Origin: Granulicella sibirica
GTDB lineage: Bacteria; Acidobacteriota; Terriglobia; Terriglobales; Acidobacteriaceae
NCBI RefSeq assembly: GCF_004115155.1
Contig: NZ_RDSM01000003.1
Coordinates: forward strand, 1,054,001-1,118,000
Reading direction: 5' to 3'
Length of the DNA stretch: 64,000 nucleotides
In this document: in pieces, positions 1 to 11,277 of the stretch
Layout of the letters: each line of letters starts with the position of its first letter
How positions within the stretch are numbered: position 1 is the first letter of the stretch
Translations under genes and position numbers: made by a program
The notes under the pieces: generated by a model
Database searches by the model: none
What the model was told of the DNA's origin: nothing
The model's input: only the letters and a program-made list of their open reading frames with translations

Positions 1-80
1 TTTTTGCGATCAGGCATGACGCGCGAATAAGAGTTTGCTTTGCCAGCGGTGAGCCGTATTCTCTTGCGGGGGCTCAACCG

Positions 81-1588
81 TTGAAGCGTTCCTTGGAGTT
101 TGTTCTTTTCCTGCTTGCTGCCCTGGCGTGTCATGGGCAGACGGGTAATGCTGTGAAGATCAGTGCGAGCGATCTTCGGGCGGATGCCGCGATTCTCCGG
201 AGCGCGTATGAGACGCTGCATCCGGGGCTCTATCGGTACAGCACGAAGGCGGAGATGGATGGGAAGTTCGTTGCGTTAGACCACCGCCTCGATCATAACC
301 AGACGCTCCAGGATGCCTTTCTGGCGTTTTCGGAGTTCGCTGCGAGTGTGAAGTGCGGGCATACGCAGGCGAATCCTTTCAACCAGTCGAAGGCTGTCGT
401 GGAGGCGCTGTTCAAGAGCCCGACGCGGCTTCCGTTCTACTTTGAGTGGATCGACCGGCGCATGATTGTGACGCGGGATTTTACGGTTGGCCGTGTGCTT
501 CCTCGCGGGACGGAGGTGACGTGGATCAATGGGGTGGCGGCTTCGGCGGTTCTTGCCCGGCTGCTGTCGGTTGCGCGTGCCGATGGAGCGAACGATAGCA
601 AGCGGGTCGCGCAGCTTGGGGTGAATGGCGATAGCGAGTACGAGACGTTCGATCTTTACTTCCCGATGTTCTTTCCGTCGGCGGGAGGTAGCGTGGCTCT
701 GGTGACTAAGAAGCCGAATGCGAGGCGAGAGGAACGGGTGTCGGTGAAGACGCTGACGTTCGAGGAGCGGATTGCGCCGATCAAGGAGCGGGAGGCGCAG
801 CGCAAAGGTGGTGATCAGGCGCTCTTTGAATGGAGGTATCTGCCGGATGGAAGCGCTTATCTGCGGATGCCGACCTGGGCTCTCTATAACAGCAAGTGGG
901 ATTGGAAGACGTGGCTTCACGGGCATCTGGATGAGTTAGCCGAGCGTGGGTCGCCTGGGCTCGTTCTCGATCTTCGGGGCAACGAAGGGGGAGACGATGT
1001 CGGGAATGAAATTATTCCGTATCTCATCGATGCGCCGGTTACGCTCTCGTCGATGCGGCGGCTGGTGCGGTATCGGAAGGTGCCGGATGATCTGGTTCCT
1101 TATCTCGATACCTGGGATAAGAGCTTTCGGGACTGGGGTGGCTCGGCGATGGATATGTCCGAACCGTGGCCTACGGCTCCGGTGGGCGTGTCGTATCTGA
1201 GGTTGAAGCGCTATGACGATGGGGAGTCGGGGGATGTGATCAAGCCGGCGGGGAAGCGGTTCAAGGGCAAGGTCTTTGTCTGATCGATGCGGTGAATAGC
1301 TCGGCTACGTTTCAGTTTGCGCAGAGTGTGCAGAGGCTTCATCTTGGGACGCTGGTTGGGCAGCCGACGGGTGGAAGCCAGCGCGGGATCAATGGTGGGG
1401 CTTTCTTCTTTTTGCGGCTGCCTCACTCTGGGATTGAGATGGATCTGCCGTTGATTGGGACGTTTCCGCTGACGGCGGCGGCGGATGCGGGGGTTACTCC
1501 GGATGTGCTGGTTAAGGCGACGGTGGGGGATGTTGCGAGTGATCGGGATGCGGATATGGAGGCCGTGATGAAGGCTATGTTTCACTAG
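81..1588 (+). pseudogene. S41-family peptidase, frameshifted
   Basis: The first part (81-1283, TTG start, signal-peptide-like N-terminus ending near CHGQ) resembles secreted S41 (C-terminal-processing/tricorn-type) peptidases, with the LDLRGNEGGDD core strand near residue 300. The frame ends at TGA 1281-1283 just after GKVFV. The next frame continues at once with IDAVNSSATF and GQPTGGSQ to 1588, which is the region holding the family's catalytic Ser (NSSAT) and the conserved glycine-rich turn. Restoring one base near 1280 (GTC CTG ATC) joins the two into one protein of about 500 residues. I see the frameshift directly. Whether it is a real mutation or a sequencing error cannot be told here. 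Family assignment is fairly sure; substrate is unknown. Confidence 0.75.
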
Positions 1589-1771
1589 TTGGCAGCTAAA
1601 GCTCTCTCGTGAGCTGGACTGCTTCGTAGGAGCTTGGCGTGGGTACGCTGGCCGGAGCGGCTCATCGCTGAAGCTTCCGGCGCGATCGTGAGGGGAGTCC
1701 GCTCTTGACTTCTGACTGAGTCTCGGATGTGCTGGTGATGACGAGACGAATACAGAGATTAGGAGCGAATC

Positions 1772-2143
1772 ATGAAAGTCTTGCCGCAAATCAACGAGGA
1801 GGGGCTACCCTTTACGGATTCTCGGTTATGCAGCATCCTGTTGCGGACGATCGTCCTCTTGAACCTAATGCTTGTTGTTTTCACCTGGTCGATTTGGTAC
1901 GAAGGTGATGGGCGCCACTCTGGCGCGGCTGATCAACTCTTTGGAAACCTTCGTTTGGGCGGTTTCCGCGCCGACTTGATCTACCTCTTCTCATCCAGTT
2001 TTCTTCTTACCTTTCCGCTTCTTTACTTCTTTGAGCGTGCGAGGGACAGCAGGCGCGCGAAGGTGAATGCAACGTTCTGCATTTTCGGGTTGGTGGCCTT
2101 TGCAGCCTATTTATATCGGCTCAAGCTGATGCTCTTTGGCTGA
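1772..2143 (+). CDS. small membrane protein of unknown function
   Basis: A 123-residue protein with three likely membrane segments (around residues 25-45, 70-90 and 100-118), separated by short charged loops. The ATG is preceded by AGGAG at a good distance (taggagcgaatcATG), so the start is well supported. I do not recognise the family. Its stop codon overlaps or abuts the region leading to the GIY-YIG gene at 2194, so the two may be co-transcribed. No role can be assigned. Confidence 0.6.
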   Translation: MKVLPQINEEGLPFTDSRLCSILLRTIVLLNLMLVVFTWSIWYEGDGRHSGAADQLFGNLRLGGFRADLIYLFSSSFLLTFPLLYFFERARDSRRAKVNATFCIFGLVAFAAYLYRLKLMLFG

Positions 2144-2193
2144 TGCTTTACATCCTTTCTCGCGTTGCGTTTGTCTTGGAGAAGAGATCACAG

Positions 2194-3114
2194 ATGGCGA
2201 ATCGTGGGCAATCCCTTGAATTGTTCTTCATCGACGGAACACCCGACGGCATGCTCACCGCGGAAATCTTTAACTGGACGGGACACGTGCTGGTCGCACC
2301 GAGAATCCGTTTAGCGGAGGCGCTCAAGCGGGCGGAAGCTAGCTTCACCGGTATCTATCTCTTACTTGGAGATAGCGATGACAGTAATTTAGTGCGCGTC
2401 TACATTGGCGAGAGTGACGACGTGGCAGCACGTATCCGAAATCACGACGCGAATCGTGATTGGTGGACACAGGCTATCTTGATTACTAGTGCGGCAAACA
2501 GCCTTAATAAAGCGCATGTAAAGTATCTCGAGTCGCGACTGGTAGAAGAAGCGCGTCGGGCGGGGCGGATGAAGCTTGAGAACGCAAATACACCCCCTAA
2601 GCCAACGCTGTCGGAGGCGGCGCAGGCAAACATGGAGCAGTTCGTCGATTATGTTCTAACTATACTTCCAGCTATCCGCGTAGATGGCTTTCTCGTCAAG
2701 ACTCGAACCCAAGCTCCGAAGTCTGCTACTCCTAGCCCAGTGGAAAGCAAGGTGTCTGCAGTGTTTTCGTTGAGATTGGCCAATGGGGAAGTGAACGCAA
2801 CCGCGCGGCTGGAGAATGGTGAGTTCGTGGTTCAAGCCGGTTCCATAGGCCGAGCGAAGTGGATCGGGGTGGAACATAATTACCAAAAGCTATTCGATGA
2901 ACTGGTTGAAAGTGGGGTCTATCTCGAAGACGGTGTGCAACGCCGCTTTAGCAAGTCGTACGCTTTTAGCAGCCCGAGTGCGGCTGGCGCTGTTCTGAAC
3001 GGGCGCGCGACAGCAGGCCCCATCGCCTGGGTGCTTGCGAATAACCCAAAGCGAACATACAAGGACTGGGAGGCGGAAGAGCTTTCCGCTAACTACCCAG
3101 CTGTACGAGTTTGA
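2194..3114 (+). CDS. GIY-YIG nuclease-like protein with C-terminal DUF4357
   Basis: A protein of about 306 residues. Residues 50-125 form a GIY-YIG-like fold (GIYLLLGD, then VYIGESDDVAARIRNH, and a later ESRLVEEA segment with the family Glu). The C-terminal 90 residues match the DUF4357 type (NGRATAGPIAWVLANN and a closing Trp/Glu-rich stretch). Such proteins are sporadic DNA-cleavage or restriction-associated proteins; the exact role is not established. An in-frame start exists at 2143, but the ATG at 2194 has GGAGAAGAG 9 bases upstream and removes an unlikely N-terminus, so I use 2194. It ends 3 bases before the converging holA gene. Confidence 0.75.
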   Translation: MANRGQSLELFFIDGTPDGMLTAEIFNWTGHVLVAPRIRLAEALKRAEASFTGIYLLLGDSDDSNLVRVYIGESDDVAARIRNHDANRDWWTQAILITSAANSLNKAHVKYLESRLVEEARRAGRMKLENANTPPKPTLSEAAQANMEQFVDYVLTILPAIRVDGFLVKTRTQAPKSATPSPVESKVSAVFSLRLANGEVNATARLENGEFVVQAGSIGRAKWIGVEHNYQKLFDELVESGVYLEDGVQRRFSKSYAFSSPSAAGAVLNGRATAGPIAWVLANNPKRTYKDWEAEELSANYPAVRV

Positions 3115-3117
3115 AAC

Positions 3118-4293
3118 CTAGAGTTCCATGGCGAATTGGGTGGCTTCGTAGGGGCTTGGGGTGGGGTCGGTGGCTAGGGCCAGGATGAGGCGCTCTAGGA
3201 CTAGGAGCTTGTTGGCGGGGGAGCTGCGGAGCTCCAGGTCGGCGCGGGCTATCAGGCGCAGGGCGCGGGTGAGGGGGGCTCGGGATTTGTAGCGGCGGGC
3301 TTGTCTTATGAGGTCTTCGGCGGCGAAGGGGGGCATGCGGAAGCCCTGCCAGAGGACGCCCCAGATTGCGCGGGAGTCGCGGACGTTCTTCTCGTGGATG
3401 ATGAGCATCTGGCGGAAGGTGCGGGCGAGCATGTAGAGGTGGCCGATGCTCGAGTCTTCGCCGCCGTCCGACGCGTTGAGGAGGCCGTGGAGGAGGAGGA
3501 GGGCCCGGGGGCGGTCGCGGAGGGAGATGGCGTCGGTGAGCTCGTAGAGGCTGCGCTGCTTGGCGGCCAGGACCATGGTTTCGACATCGCCGAGGGTGAT
3601 GCGGGGGCGGGCCTCGGGGCCGAGCGACTTCAAGATTTCGGGGGCGGTGACGTAGAGGGCCAGCTTTTCGAACTCGCTGGCGATGAGCATCATGTCGGCA
3701 CCGAGGGCGTCGACGAGCTCGCGGGCGGCGTCGGGGTCGAAGGCGACGGAGCGGGTGAGGGCGGCTTCGGTGAGCCAGCGGACGGCGTCGGGCTCGTCGA
3801 CGCGGGCGAGTTCGACGAGGGAGCACCAGTCGCCGAGGGTCTCGCGGATGCGGTCGTAGCGCTCCTTGTCCTGCATGTCCATGCGGCGGAGGTCGGTGGG
3901 GATGTGGAGATGGTCTGCGACGAAGAGGATGACGGCCTGGGGGTTGGGCGAGCGGAAGTAGGCGTCGATGGCGGCGAACTCTTCCTTCTTGCTGCCGCGT
4001 CCGTAGAGGGTCTTGAGGTTGCGTACGAAGAAGACCTGGAAGGGGGCCATGAGGCTGGGGGTCTGGGCGAGATCGAGGACGTCGAAGATGCTGGTTTCGG
4101 CGAGGTCGAGGTCGTGGAGGCAGAAATCGCGGGTGTCGGCGGGGGCCAATGTGGCGAGGACGCCGGTGCGGCAGCGCTGGTAGAGGAAGACCTCGTCGCC
4201 GAGGAGGACGTAGCCGGGGCGCAGGGCGGGGGTGGCGATCTCGGCGAGGAAGCGGTCCGTACTTGCGAAGGAGCGGAGGGAGGGCTTGCTCAT
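3118..4293 (-). CDS. holA: DNA polymerase III, delta subunit
   Basis: A 391-residue protein matching HolA, the clamp-loader subunit that opens the beta sliding clamp during replication. Visible family features are the N-terminal domain that replaces a Walker site (PGYVLLGDEVFLYQR near residues 26-42), the central AAA-lid region (ELVDALGADMMLIASEFEKL near 190-210) and the C-terminal collar domain with LLHGLL and KLLVLERLILAL. Length fits the family (330-390). The start ATG overlaps the stop of lptE by four bases (ATGA), so lptE-holA are translationally coupled, an arrangement common in Gram-negatives. Confidence 0.9.
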   Translation of the reverse strand: MSKPSLRSFASTDRFLAEIATPALRPGYVLLGDEVFLYQRCRTGVLATLAPADTRDFCLHDLDLAETSIFDVLDLAQTPSLMAPFQVFFVRNLKTLYGRGSKKEEFAAIDAYFRSPNPQAVILFVADHLHIPTDLRRMDMQDKERYDRIRETLGDWCSLVELARVDEPDAVRWLTEAALTRSVAFDPDAARELVDALGADMMLIASEFEKLALYVTAPEILKSLGPEARPRITLGDVETMVLAAKQRSLYELTDAISLRDRPRALLLLHGLLNASDGGEDSSIGHLYMLARTFRQMLIIHEKNVRDSRAIWGVLWQGFRMPPFAAEDLIRQARRYKSRAPLTRALRLIARADLELRSSPANKLLVLERLILALATDPTPSPYEATQFAMEL

Positions 4294-4820
4294 TTGAAGC
4301 TCTCCAGCATGTCGCTGACGAGGGCCTGGGAGAAGTCGCGGGCGATGCGGCGGACGGCGGAGCTGTCCTCCTGAACGAAGAGGGTGAGGTCCTGGGTGGA
4401 CTGGTACTGCTCGCGGTAGGCGAGGGAGTCGTTGCGGTAGAGGACGGTGCCGTCGCGAGCGGTGAGGAGGATGCGGGCGGTGACGGTGATGAGATAGCTG
4501 GAGGTCTGGCCGGAGGTGGAGTCGTAGGTGAGGGGCGCGACGGACTGGGCGAGGATGGTGCCGGTGAGGGTGGCGTCGGCGTCGGCTGCGTCTTTGGACT
4601 CGATGACGTACTTGGTGCGGGTGTTGAGCTCGCGGATAGTGGCCTGGGTGAAGGCGACTTCCGTGTGGTACGCCTGGCTGTGCGTGGTGAAGATGGGGAC
4701 GGCGAGGGTGTGGACCGAGGTGGGGATGTGGGTGGCGGAGCCGGCGGCGTGGTAGCCGCAGCTCGTCAGGAGAAGCAGGATCGGCAGGAGGAGCAGGGTT
4801 TTGATTTGGGGAAGGCGCAT
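4290..4820 (-). CDS. lptE: LPS-assembly lipoprotein LptE
   Basis: A 176-residue lipoprotein. The N-terminus has a hydrophobic signal ending in the lipobox LLTSC (Cys about residue 21), then GYHAAGSA, which is the typical LptE opening (CGYHLxG). The body is the small alpha/beta fold of LptE/RlpB (PIFTTHSQAYHTEVAFTQA, TLTGTI). LptE plugs the LptD barrel in the outer membrane for LPS export. It lies directly upstream of holA with a 4-base overlap, as in many Gram-negative genomes, which supports both calls. Confidence 0.85.
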   Translation of the reverse strand: MRLPQIKTLLLLPILLLLTSCGYHAAGSATHIPTSVHTLAVPIFTTHSQAYHTEVAFTQATIRELNTRTKYVIESKDAADADATLTGTILAQSVAPLTYDSTSGQTSSYLITVTARILLTARDGTVLYRNDSLAYREQYQSTQDLTLFVQEDSSAVRRIARDFSQALVSDMLESFK

Positions 4821-4842
4821 GCGTCTGCCTCTATTGTTGCAC

Positions 4843-5202
4843 TCAGGCGAGGCGCTGGAGGTGTGTGTCTTTGAACCCTGTTGGATATTTCAAGCCGTAG
4901 CCGAGAAGGCGGTCGAAGGCGATGTGCGCGGCCCAGATGACGGCGATGGGCTCCGTGAGGAGACGGTGCCTCCAGGAGGCGGCGAGGAAGAGGAGGATGG
5001 GCAGTGTGAGCGTGTGGGCGAGGTTGTAGATCGTGGCTCCGATGCGCGAATCGAGCAGGAAGCCGAGCATGAAGAGGTCGGGGATGAAGAAGAAGAGGGC
5101 GAAGTGGAGCCAGCTTCCGTGGAGGTACTGGTAGAGGATGAGCGTGGCTAAGAAGAGGGTGGTGTCTTCGAGGCGGAGGAGCTGGGAGGGGCGGTCGAGC
5201 AT
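4843..5202 (-). CDS. DUF4260 integral membrane protein
   Basis: A 119-residue, very hydrophobic protein with about four membrane segments. The motifs FFFIPDLFMLGFLLD, YNLAHTL and WAAHIAFDRLLGYGLKY are those of DUF4260 proteins, which are small bacterial membrane proteins of unknown function. It lies between ftsH and lptE on the same strand, separated from ftsH by a strong terminator, so it probably begins the lptE-holA transcription unit. Confidence 0.8.
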   Translation of the reverse strand: MLDRPSQLLRLEDTTLFLATLILYQYLHGSWLHFALFFFIPDLFMLGFLLDSRIGATIYNLAHTLTLPILLFLAASWRHRLLTEPIAVIWAAHIAFDRLLGYGLKYPTGFKDTHLQRLA

Positions 5203-5220
5203 CTGGCCTCGCGGGTGGGC

Positions 5221-5254
5221 TTAAGAAGAAGAGGCGACCCGTGTGGGCCGCCTC
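5221..5254 (-). terminator. Rho-independent terminator after ftsH
   Basis: On the minus strand GAGGCGGCCC-acac-GGGTCGCCTC forms a 10-bp stem with one central mismatch, followed by TTCTTCTTAA. It lies 25 bases past the ftsH stop and before the DUF4260 gene, so it separates the two transcripts. Confidence 0.8.
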
Positions 5255-5279
5255 ACTTGTGTTTCAGGGTGATGGTTGA

Positions 5280-7196
<1,917 letters not shown>

Positions 7197-7454
7197 GGCG
7201 TTTCCTCTGTATGTTCCGGCTTGCTTCTCCGGTGTTACACGTAACGATGGAGCTGAACGGACAGCAGCCGGGGCGCGCGCTGAAACTTACGGCCCAACTA
7301 GTTAGACGAGGAAGTGTGTTGAAAGTCCCATGTGCTTGTGCGAGTTGGCGGCATGGGGGAGCTTGCCCCGTCAAGTACATCTGATTCTACTCTCAGGCAG
7401 GAAGATTCAACGGAAAAGTGCAGATTTGTTGATCCTTCTTCCGGGGTTGGCGCA

Positions 7455-8528
7455 TTACTTTTGGGGGATTGCGGAGGGCTGGAGGTAGAGGCGAAGTTCG
7501 CGGGGGGATCGCTCGGCGCGGAGGTTCTGGGAGAGAGCGAGGATGGTGCCGGGGCGGGCGGCGACGGTGGGGTCATGGCGGAAGCCGCAGAGGGAGAGGA
7601 GGCGGGCGGTCTCGTCGAAGCTGAGTCGCGGGCCGTTGGGGCCCAGGGAGCGGGCGGCGGCGCGGAGGACACGGCGGCGGGTGGGTGCATCGAGGGCACG
7701 GAGGCGGTCGAGTTCGATGGCGACGGCGGCTGAACCGGGGGCGGTGCCGACGGAGCGTCCACCGCCGCGAACGGGTTTGCCGGGGAGGAGGATCTGGGGG
7801 AGCAGGCGGCTCAGTTCGGTCTGCCAGCGGGTTTCTTCCTCACGGGCTAGTTCGGCGAGGTTCGCCAGGGTGCGGTCGAGGGATGGGTTTTCAGCGCGGA
7901 GGATGGGAAGGATGTCGTGACGCAAGCGGTTGCGGGTGTGGGCGGGGCTGGCGTTCGAGGAGTCTTCGCGCCAGGGCTGCGCGGTTTCAGTGAGGAGGGC
8001 GACGATCTGGGCTCGGCTGGTGTCGAGGAGCGGGCGGAGGATTTTGCCTTTGGGGAGGGTGAGGACGGGGTGGATGGCGGAGAGGCCCTCGGTCCAGGCC
8101 CCGCGCAGGAGCTTCATGAGGACGGTTTCGGCCTGGTCGTCGAGGGTGTGGGCTGTGAGGAGGACGTCCGCATGGCCTTCGGCGAGTAGCTTGTGGAAGA
8201 TCTCGTAGCGGAGGGTGCGGGCGGCTTCTTCTATTGTTTCCCCCGTTTGTTCGACGTGGGCGGGGACCGAGGTGTGGTGGGTTTGCAGGGGGATGTTGAG
8301 GCGGGTGCAGAGATCCTGGACGAAGGCGGCGTCGGCGTCGGCTTCTTCGGCGCGGAGGCCGTGGTGGACGTGGACGGCGGAGAGGCCGACGCCGAGTGAC
8401 TCGCGGGGGAGGGTATTCGCGGTGTGGAGCGCGGTGAGGAGGGCTACGGAGTCGGCTCCGCCGGAGATGGCGACGCAGACGCGGGTGCCGGGGGTGAGGT
8501 GGGTGCGGTCGAAGGGGAGCAAAGGCAT
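7455..8528 (-). CDS. tilS: tRNA(Ile)-lysidine synthase
   Basis: A 357-residue PP-loop ATPase that converts C34 of tRNA-Ile(CAU) to lysidine. The P-loop is VAISGGADSVALL at about residues 18-30, followed by VHVHHGLRAEEADADA and LLTAHTLDDQAETVLMKLLRG, all signatures of TilS. The substrate-binding C-terminal part (NRLRHDILPIL and the Leu-rich tail) is present. The C-terminal domain seen in long TilS forms seems reduced. The gene lies upstream of ftsH on the same strand. The 258-base gap between them shows no other gene. Confidence 0.93.
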   Translation of the reverse strand: MPLLPFDRTHLTPGTRVCVAISGGADSVALLTALHTANTLPRESLGVGLSAVHVHHGLRAEEADADAAFVQDLCTRLNIPLQTHHTSVPAHVEQTGETIEEAARTLRYEIFHKLLAEGHADVLLTAHTLDDQAETVLMKLLRGAWTEGLSAIHPVLTLPKGKILRPLLDTSRAQIVALLTETAQPWREDSSNASPAHTRNRLRHDILPILRAENPSLDRTLANLAELAREEETRWQTELSRLLPQILLPGKPVRGGGRSVGTAPGSAAVAIELDRLRALDAPTRRRVLRAAARSLGPNGPRLSFDETARLLSLCGFRHDPTVAARPGTILALSQNLRAERSPRELRLYLQPSAIPQK

Positions 8529-8554
8529 GCTTGCTTGATGGTAGCGGGTCTGCG

Positions 8555-9262
8555 CTATGTCTGAGGCGTGGGCAGAGGCTTGCCGATCAGGTTGGCGCGC
8601 ATGGATTTATTCTGCGGGTGGATACGGTAGTTGCCGAAGAGGAGAAGACGGAGGATCGGGTTGGGGCGAAGGTACCAGCTTGCCCAGGAAAGAGGGCTGT
8701 CTCCGTTGGCGTCTCGGAGTTCTTTGCTGGCTCCGGCATCAAGGAGCATGGTGATGGTGTCTTCGGTGCCGAAGGCGGCGGCTCGGTGGAGGGGCGTTTC
8801 GCCCTTGGTGCGGACGTCCCGCATGAAACCGCCGGTGTCGGCTCCAGGCCTGGTGGCGGCGTTGGGATCGGCTCCGGCGGCGAGGAGGACGGCGAGGACC
8901 TGGTCATGGGCGGCGCGGTCGTTCGTGCAGAGCGCCGCGTGGAGGGGAGTTTCGCCATTCTCGGAATCGGTGTGGTTGGGGTTGGCACCTTGTTCGAGGA
9001 GAAAGTGGCAGAGGCGCCAGTGGCCGTGGAAGGCAGCGCCCGTGATGCCGAGGTCGAGGCCAAGCGTGGCGAGGCTCGCGCCCTGCGCCAGAAGGAGTTT
9101 TATGGCGGTGACGTCGCCGTAGTAGGCGCAGTGCTGGATCAGGGAGACGCCGTGCTGATCGACGAAGTTAGCGGAAAGGCCAGCGGCCAGAAGATCGGAG
9201 ATGAGGTCGGTGCGGCCTTCGGAGAGTTCGGCGAGGCTGCGTGCGATGTCGGCATCAGGCAT
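8555..9262 (-). CDS. ankyrin-repeat protein
   Basis: A 235-residue protein built from about five ankyrin repeats (for example HGVSLIQHCAYYGDVTAIKLLL, NGETPLHAALC and GETPLHRAAAFGTEDTITMLLDAG). Each has the TPLHxA turn and a helix pair, so it is a protein-binding scaffold with no catalytic domain. Its start overlaps the stop of the zinc-ribbon gene by 8 bases, so the two are co-transcribed. The partner is unknown. Confidence 0.85.
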   Translation of the reverse strand: MPDADIARSLAELSEGRTDLISDLLAAGLSANFVDQHGVSLIQHCAYYGDVTAIKLLLAQGASLATLGLDLGITGAAFHGHWRLCHFLLEQGANPNHTDSENGETPLHAALCTNDRAAHDQVLAVLLAAGADPNAATRPGADTGGFMRDVRTKGETPLHRAAAFGTEDTITMLLDAGASKELRDANGDSPLSWASWYLRPNPILRLLLFGNYRIHPQNKSMRANLIGKPLPTPQT

Positions 9263-9869
9263 GGGAGTTCTCTCCGGAGGCGTCAGGATCGTCGGTCCAT
9301 TTGGTGCCGCAGTTATGGCAGAGCCAGGTATCGCGCTCGATCGGACTCGGGAGCGGGATGCCGAGAATGAGCAGGGACGTGGCGGCTACCTTGCGGTCCA
9401 GGGTCTCATAGGTGATGTCGAGGGAATGGCATTTGGGGCATTGCGGCTGTTCGTAGTCGGGCTCTCCGGGCTGGAGGATGCGAGTTGGGATCGGCTGGGT
9501 GAGGATCGCTTCGGCTGCGGCGACATCTTCTTCGGCGACTTGAAGGCGGATGCCTCCCATGAGGTTCGACCAGAGCCAGTCGATGCGGACGGTGTTTTCG
9601 TCTCGCAGAAAGCAGGAGACTCCGGCTGATTCGAGGACGCTACGCGCGAGCATGGCCTCGCCCTGATCGCGATATTGGCGGATCGTGGCTACCCCTTGCA
9701 GGACTTCGTGGGCGGATTCTTCGATGAAAGGCGGCTCCATCGAGCGATGTGCGAACTCGGCGCGGAGCAGGAGCTGGGCTTCGTCGGTAAGGGAGTCGTA
9801 CTGGGTGGCGAGACGGTGGAGTTCGCCGTCGCTCATGTGCTTCAGTTCTGTTTCGAGCTGATTCGACAT
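9255..9869 (-). CDS. DUF2007-like protein with C-terminal zinc ribbon
   Basis: About 204 residues from the ATG at 9869 (MSNQLETEL). I prefer this to an upstream in-frame start because it begins at the helical ELKHMSDGELHRLA segment. The middle part (EAMLARSVLESAGVSCFLRDE to VAEEDVAAAEAIL) looks like the DUF2007 signal-transducing domain. The C-terminus has two Cys pairs, CPKC and CHNC, about 40 residues apart, forming a probable zinc ribbon. Function is unknown. It overlaps the ankyrin gene downstream. Confidence 0.75.
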   Translation of the reverse strand: MSNQLETELKHMSDGELHRLATQYDSLTDEAQLLLRAEFAHRSMEPPFIEESAHEVLQGVATIRQYRDQGEAMLARSVLESAGVSCFLRDENTVRIDWLWSNLMGGIRLQVAEEDVAAAEAILTQPIPTRILQPGEPDYEQPQCPKCHSLDITYETLDRKVAATSLLILGIPLPSPIERDTWLCHNCGTKWTDDPDASGENSHA

Positions 9870-9928
9870 AGGGGACGATGGTAGCGCGATGCGCCGTGGC
9901 ACGGCAGAGTTGATATACTTCGTGGCTG

Positions 9929-10663
9929 ATGCGAGTCTTTTGTATTCTTCCAGCAGCGGGTATCGGGACGCGGATGGCCGCGGGTGGCGCGACGCCGGTC
10001 GCTCCGAAACAGTTTCTTACTATCGCGGGTACGCCGATTCTTGTGCATTCGTTGCGGGCGTTTGCGGCGGTGCCGCGGGTGGAGAAGATCATCGTCGCGG
10101 TAAGAGCGACCGAGATGGAGCGCGTAGCGGCTCAGGTGGCAGAGTTTGGGCTGACCGAAAAGGTCGTCGTGGTGACGGGTGGGGATCATCGCCAAGAGTC
10201 GGTGAGCCACGCGCTGGCGGCGCTCGACTGCGCGGAGGACGATGTCGTGCTGGTGCACGACGCGGTTCGGCCGCTGATCGATTCGGCCACGATTGAGCGG
10301 ACGATCGATGCAGTCGTGAAACATGGGGCGGCGATTGTTGGGCTCCCGGCAGTGGATACGATCAAGCAGGTAGAGCGGACGGCGGATGGGGCGATCATTA
10401 CGTCGACCATTCCCCGGGAGCGCGTGGTGCAGGCGCAGACGCCGCAGGGAGCGCTGTGCGGGTTGATGCGGAAGGCGTTCGCGGAGGCCGAGGCGGATGG
10501 ATTTGCCGGGACCGATGAGGCGAGTCTGCTGGAGCGTGCCGGTGTGCAGGTGGCGGTGGTGGCGGGGTCGGCGCGGAACTTCAAGGTGACGCAGCCGGGG
10601 GATCTGGAGTTGGCCGAGTTCTATTTTGATGTCATGTCAAAGACGCTGGCAGGTGCGAAATGA
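9929..10663 (+). CDS. ispD: 2-C-methyl-D-erythritol 4-phosphate cytidylyltransferase
   Basis: A 244-residue IspD, which couples CTP to MEP in the non-mevalonate isoprenoid pathway. The nucleotide-binding loop PAAGIGTRM with the downstream PKQF is at the N-terminus. VTGGDHRQESVSHAL, VLVHDAVRPL and QTPQGALCGLM are family signatures. Its last four bases overlap the ispF start, so consecutive pathway-branch genes are coupled. Confidence 0.95.
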   Translation: MRVFCILPAAGIGTRMAAGGATPVAPKQFLTIAGTPILVHSLRAFAAVPRVEKIIVAVRATEMERVAAQVAEFGLTEKVVVVTGGDHRQESVSHALAALDCAEDDVVLVHDAVRPLIDSATIERTIDAVVKHGAAIVGLPAVDTIKQVERTADGAIITSTIPRERVVQAQTPQGALCGLMRKAFAEAEADGFAGTDEASLLERAGVQVAVVAGSARNFKVTQPGDLELAEFYFDVMSKTLAGAK

Positions 10664-11277
10664 GCATGAGAATCGGATACGGCTTCGACTCGCACGCATT
10701 CAAGGCGGGTGTGCCGCTGGTGATTGGCGGTTTGAAGATCGAGCACAGCGAAGGTCTCGCCGGACATTCGGATGGGGATGTGCTTCTGCATGCCATCACC
10801 GACGCCTTGCTTGGCGCAGTTTCGGCTGGGGATATTGGCAGTTTCTTTCCGCCGAGCGATGCGCGGTGGAAGAACGCTGACTCGTCGATCTTCCTGCAGA
10901 CGGCGCTGGAGGAGATTGCGGTGGCGGGGTACCGGATCGTGAATATAGATACAGTGCTCGTGCTTGCGGCCCCGAAGATTGGGCCGATTGCCGGGGAACT
11001 GCGGGAGCGGGTGGCAGAGTTGCTCGGCGTAAAGCCGGGCGAGGTGGGAATCAAGGCGAAGACGCCGGAGGGGCTGAACCAGGACCACGTGGCGGTGGCG
11101 CATGCGACGGTTCTGCTGGAGAGTGCTACCAGTCCAGAGCAGTTGACTGCGATGACGGCGGCGGCTGATACGGAGGACCAGATGAATGCTGTCGTGAAGA
11201 CGCTCGTGGGCGACTCGCGGGATGTGTCGGCGCTTGGGCGTAAGGTTCCGGCGTTCGATACGGATGATCTGACATAA
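10660..11277 (+). CDS. ispF: 2-C-methyl-D-erythritol 2,4-cyclodiphosphate synthase
   Basis: A 205-residue IspF, which cyclises CDP-ME-2P to MEcPP with loss of CMP. The zinc ligands D10 and H12 (GYGFDSHAF) and H44 (DVLLHAITDA) are present, as are DIGSFFPP and the C-terminal IKAKTPEGL. The family is usually about 160 residues; here about 45 extra residues follow the core, polar and without a recognisable domain. Starts at 10660 or 10666 (second Met) are both possible. Coupled to ispD. Confidence 0.95.
   Translation: MSMRIGYGFDSHAFKAGVPLVIGGLKIEHSEGLAGHSDGDVLLHAITDALLGAVSAGDIGSFFPPSDARWKNADSSIFLQTALEEIAVAGYRIVNIDTVLVLAAPKIGPIAGELRERVAELLGVKPGEVGIKAKTPEGLNQDHVAVAHATVLLESATSPEQLTAMTAAADTEDQMNAVVKTLVGDSRDVSALGRKVPAFDTDDLT

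Noticed and set aside
3301..4374. Long open frame opposite holA/lptE
   Set aside because: Composition-driven (Glu/Gly/Val-rich) antisense artefact; both true genes are clear.
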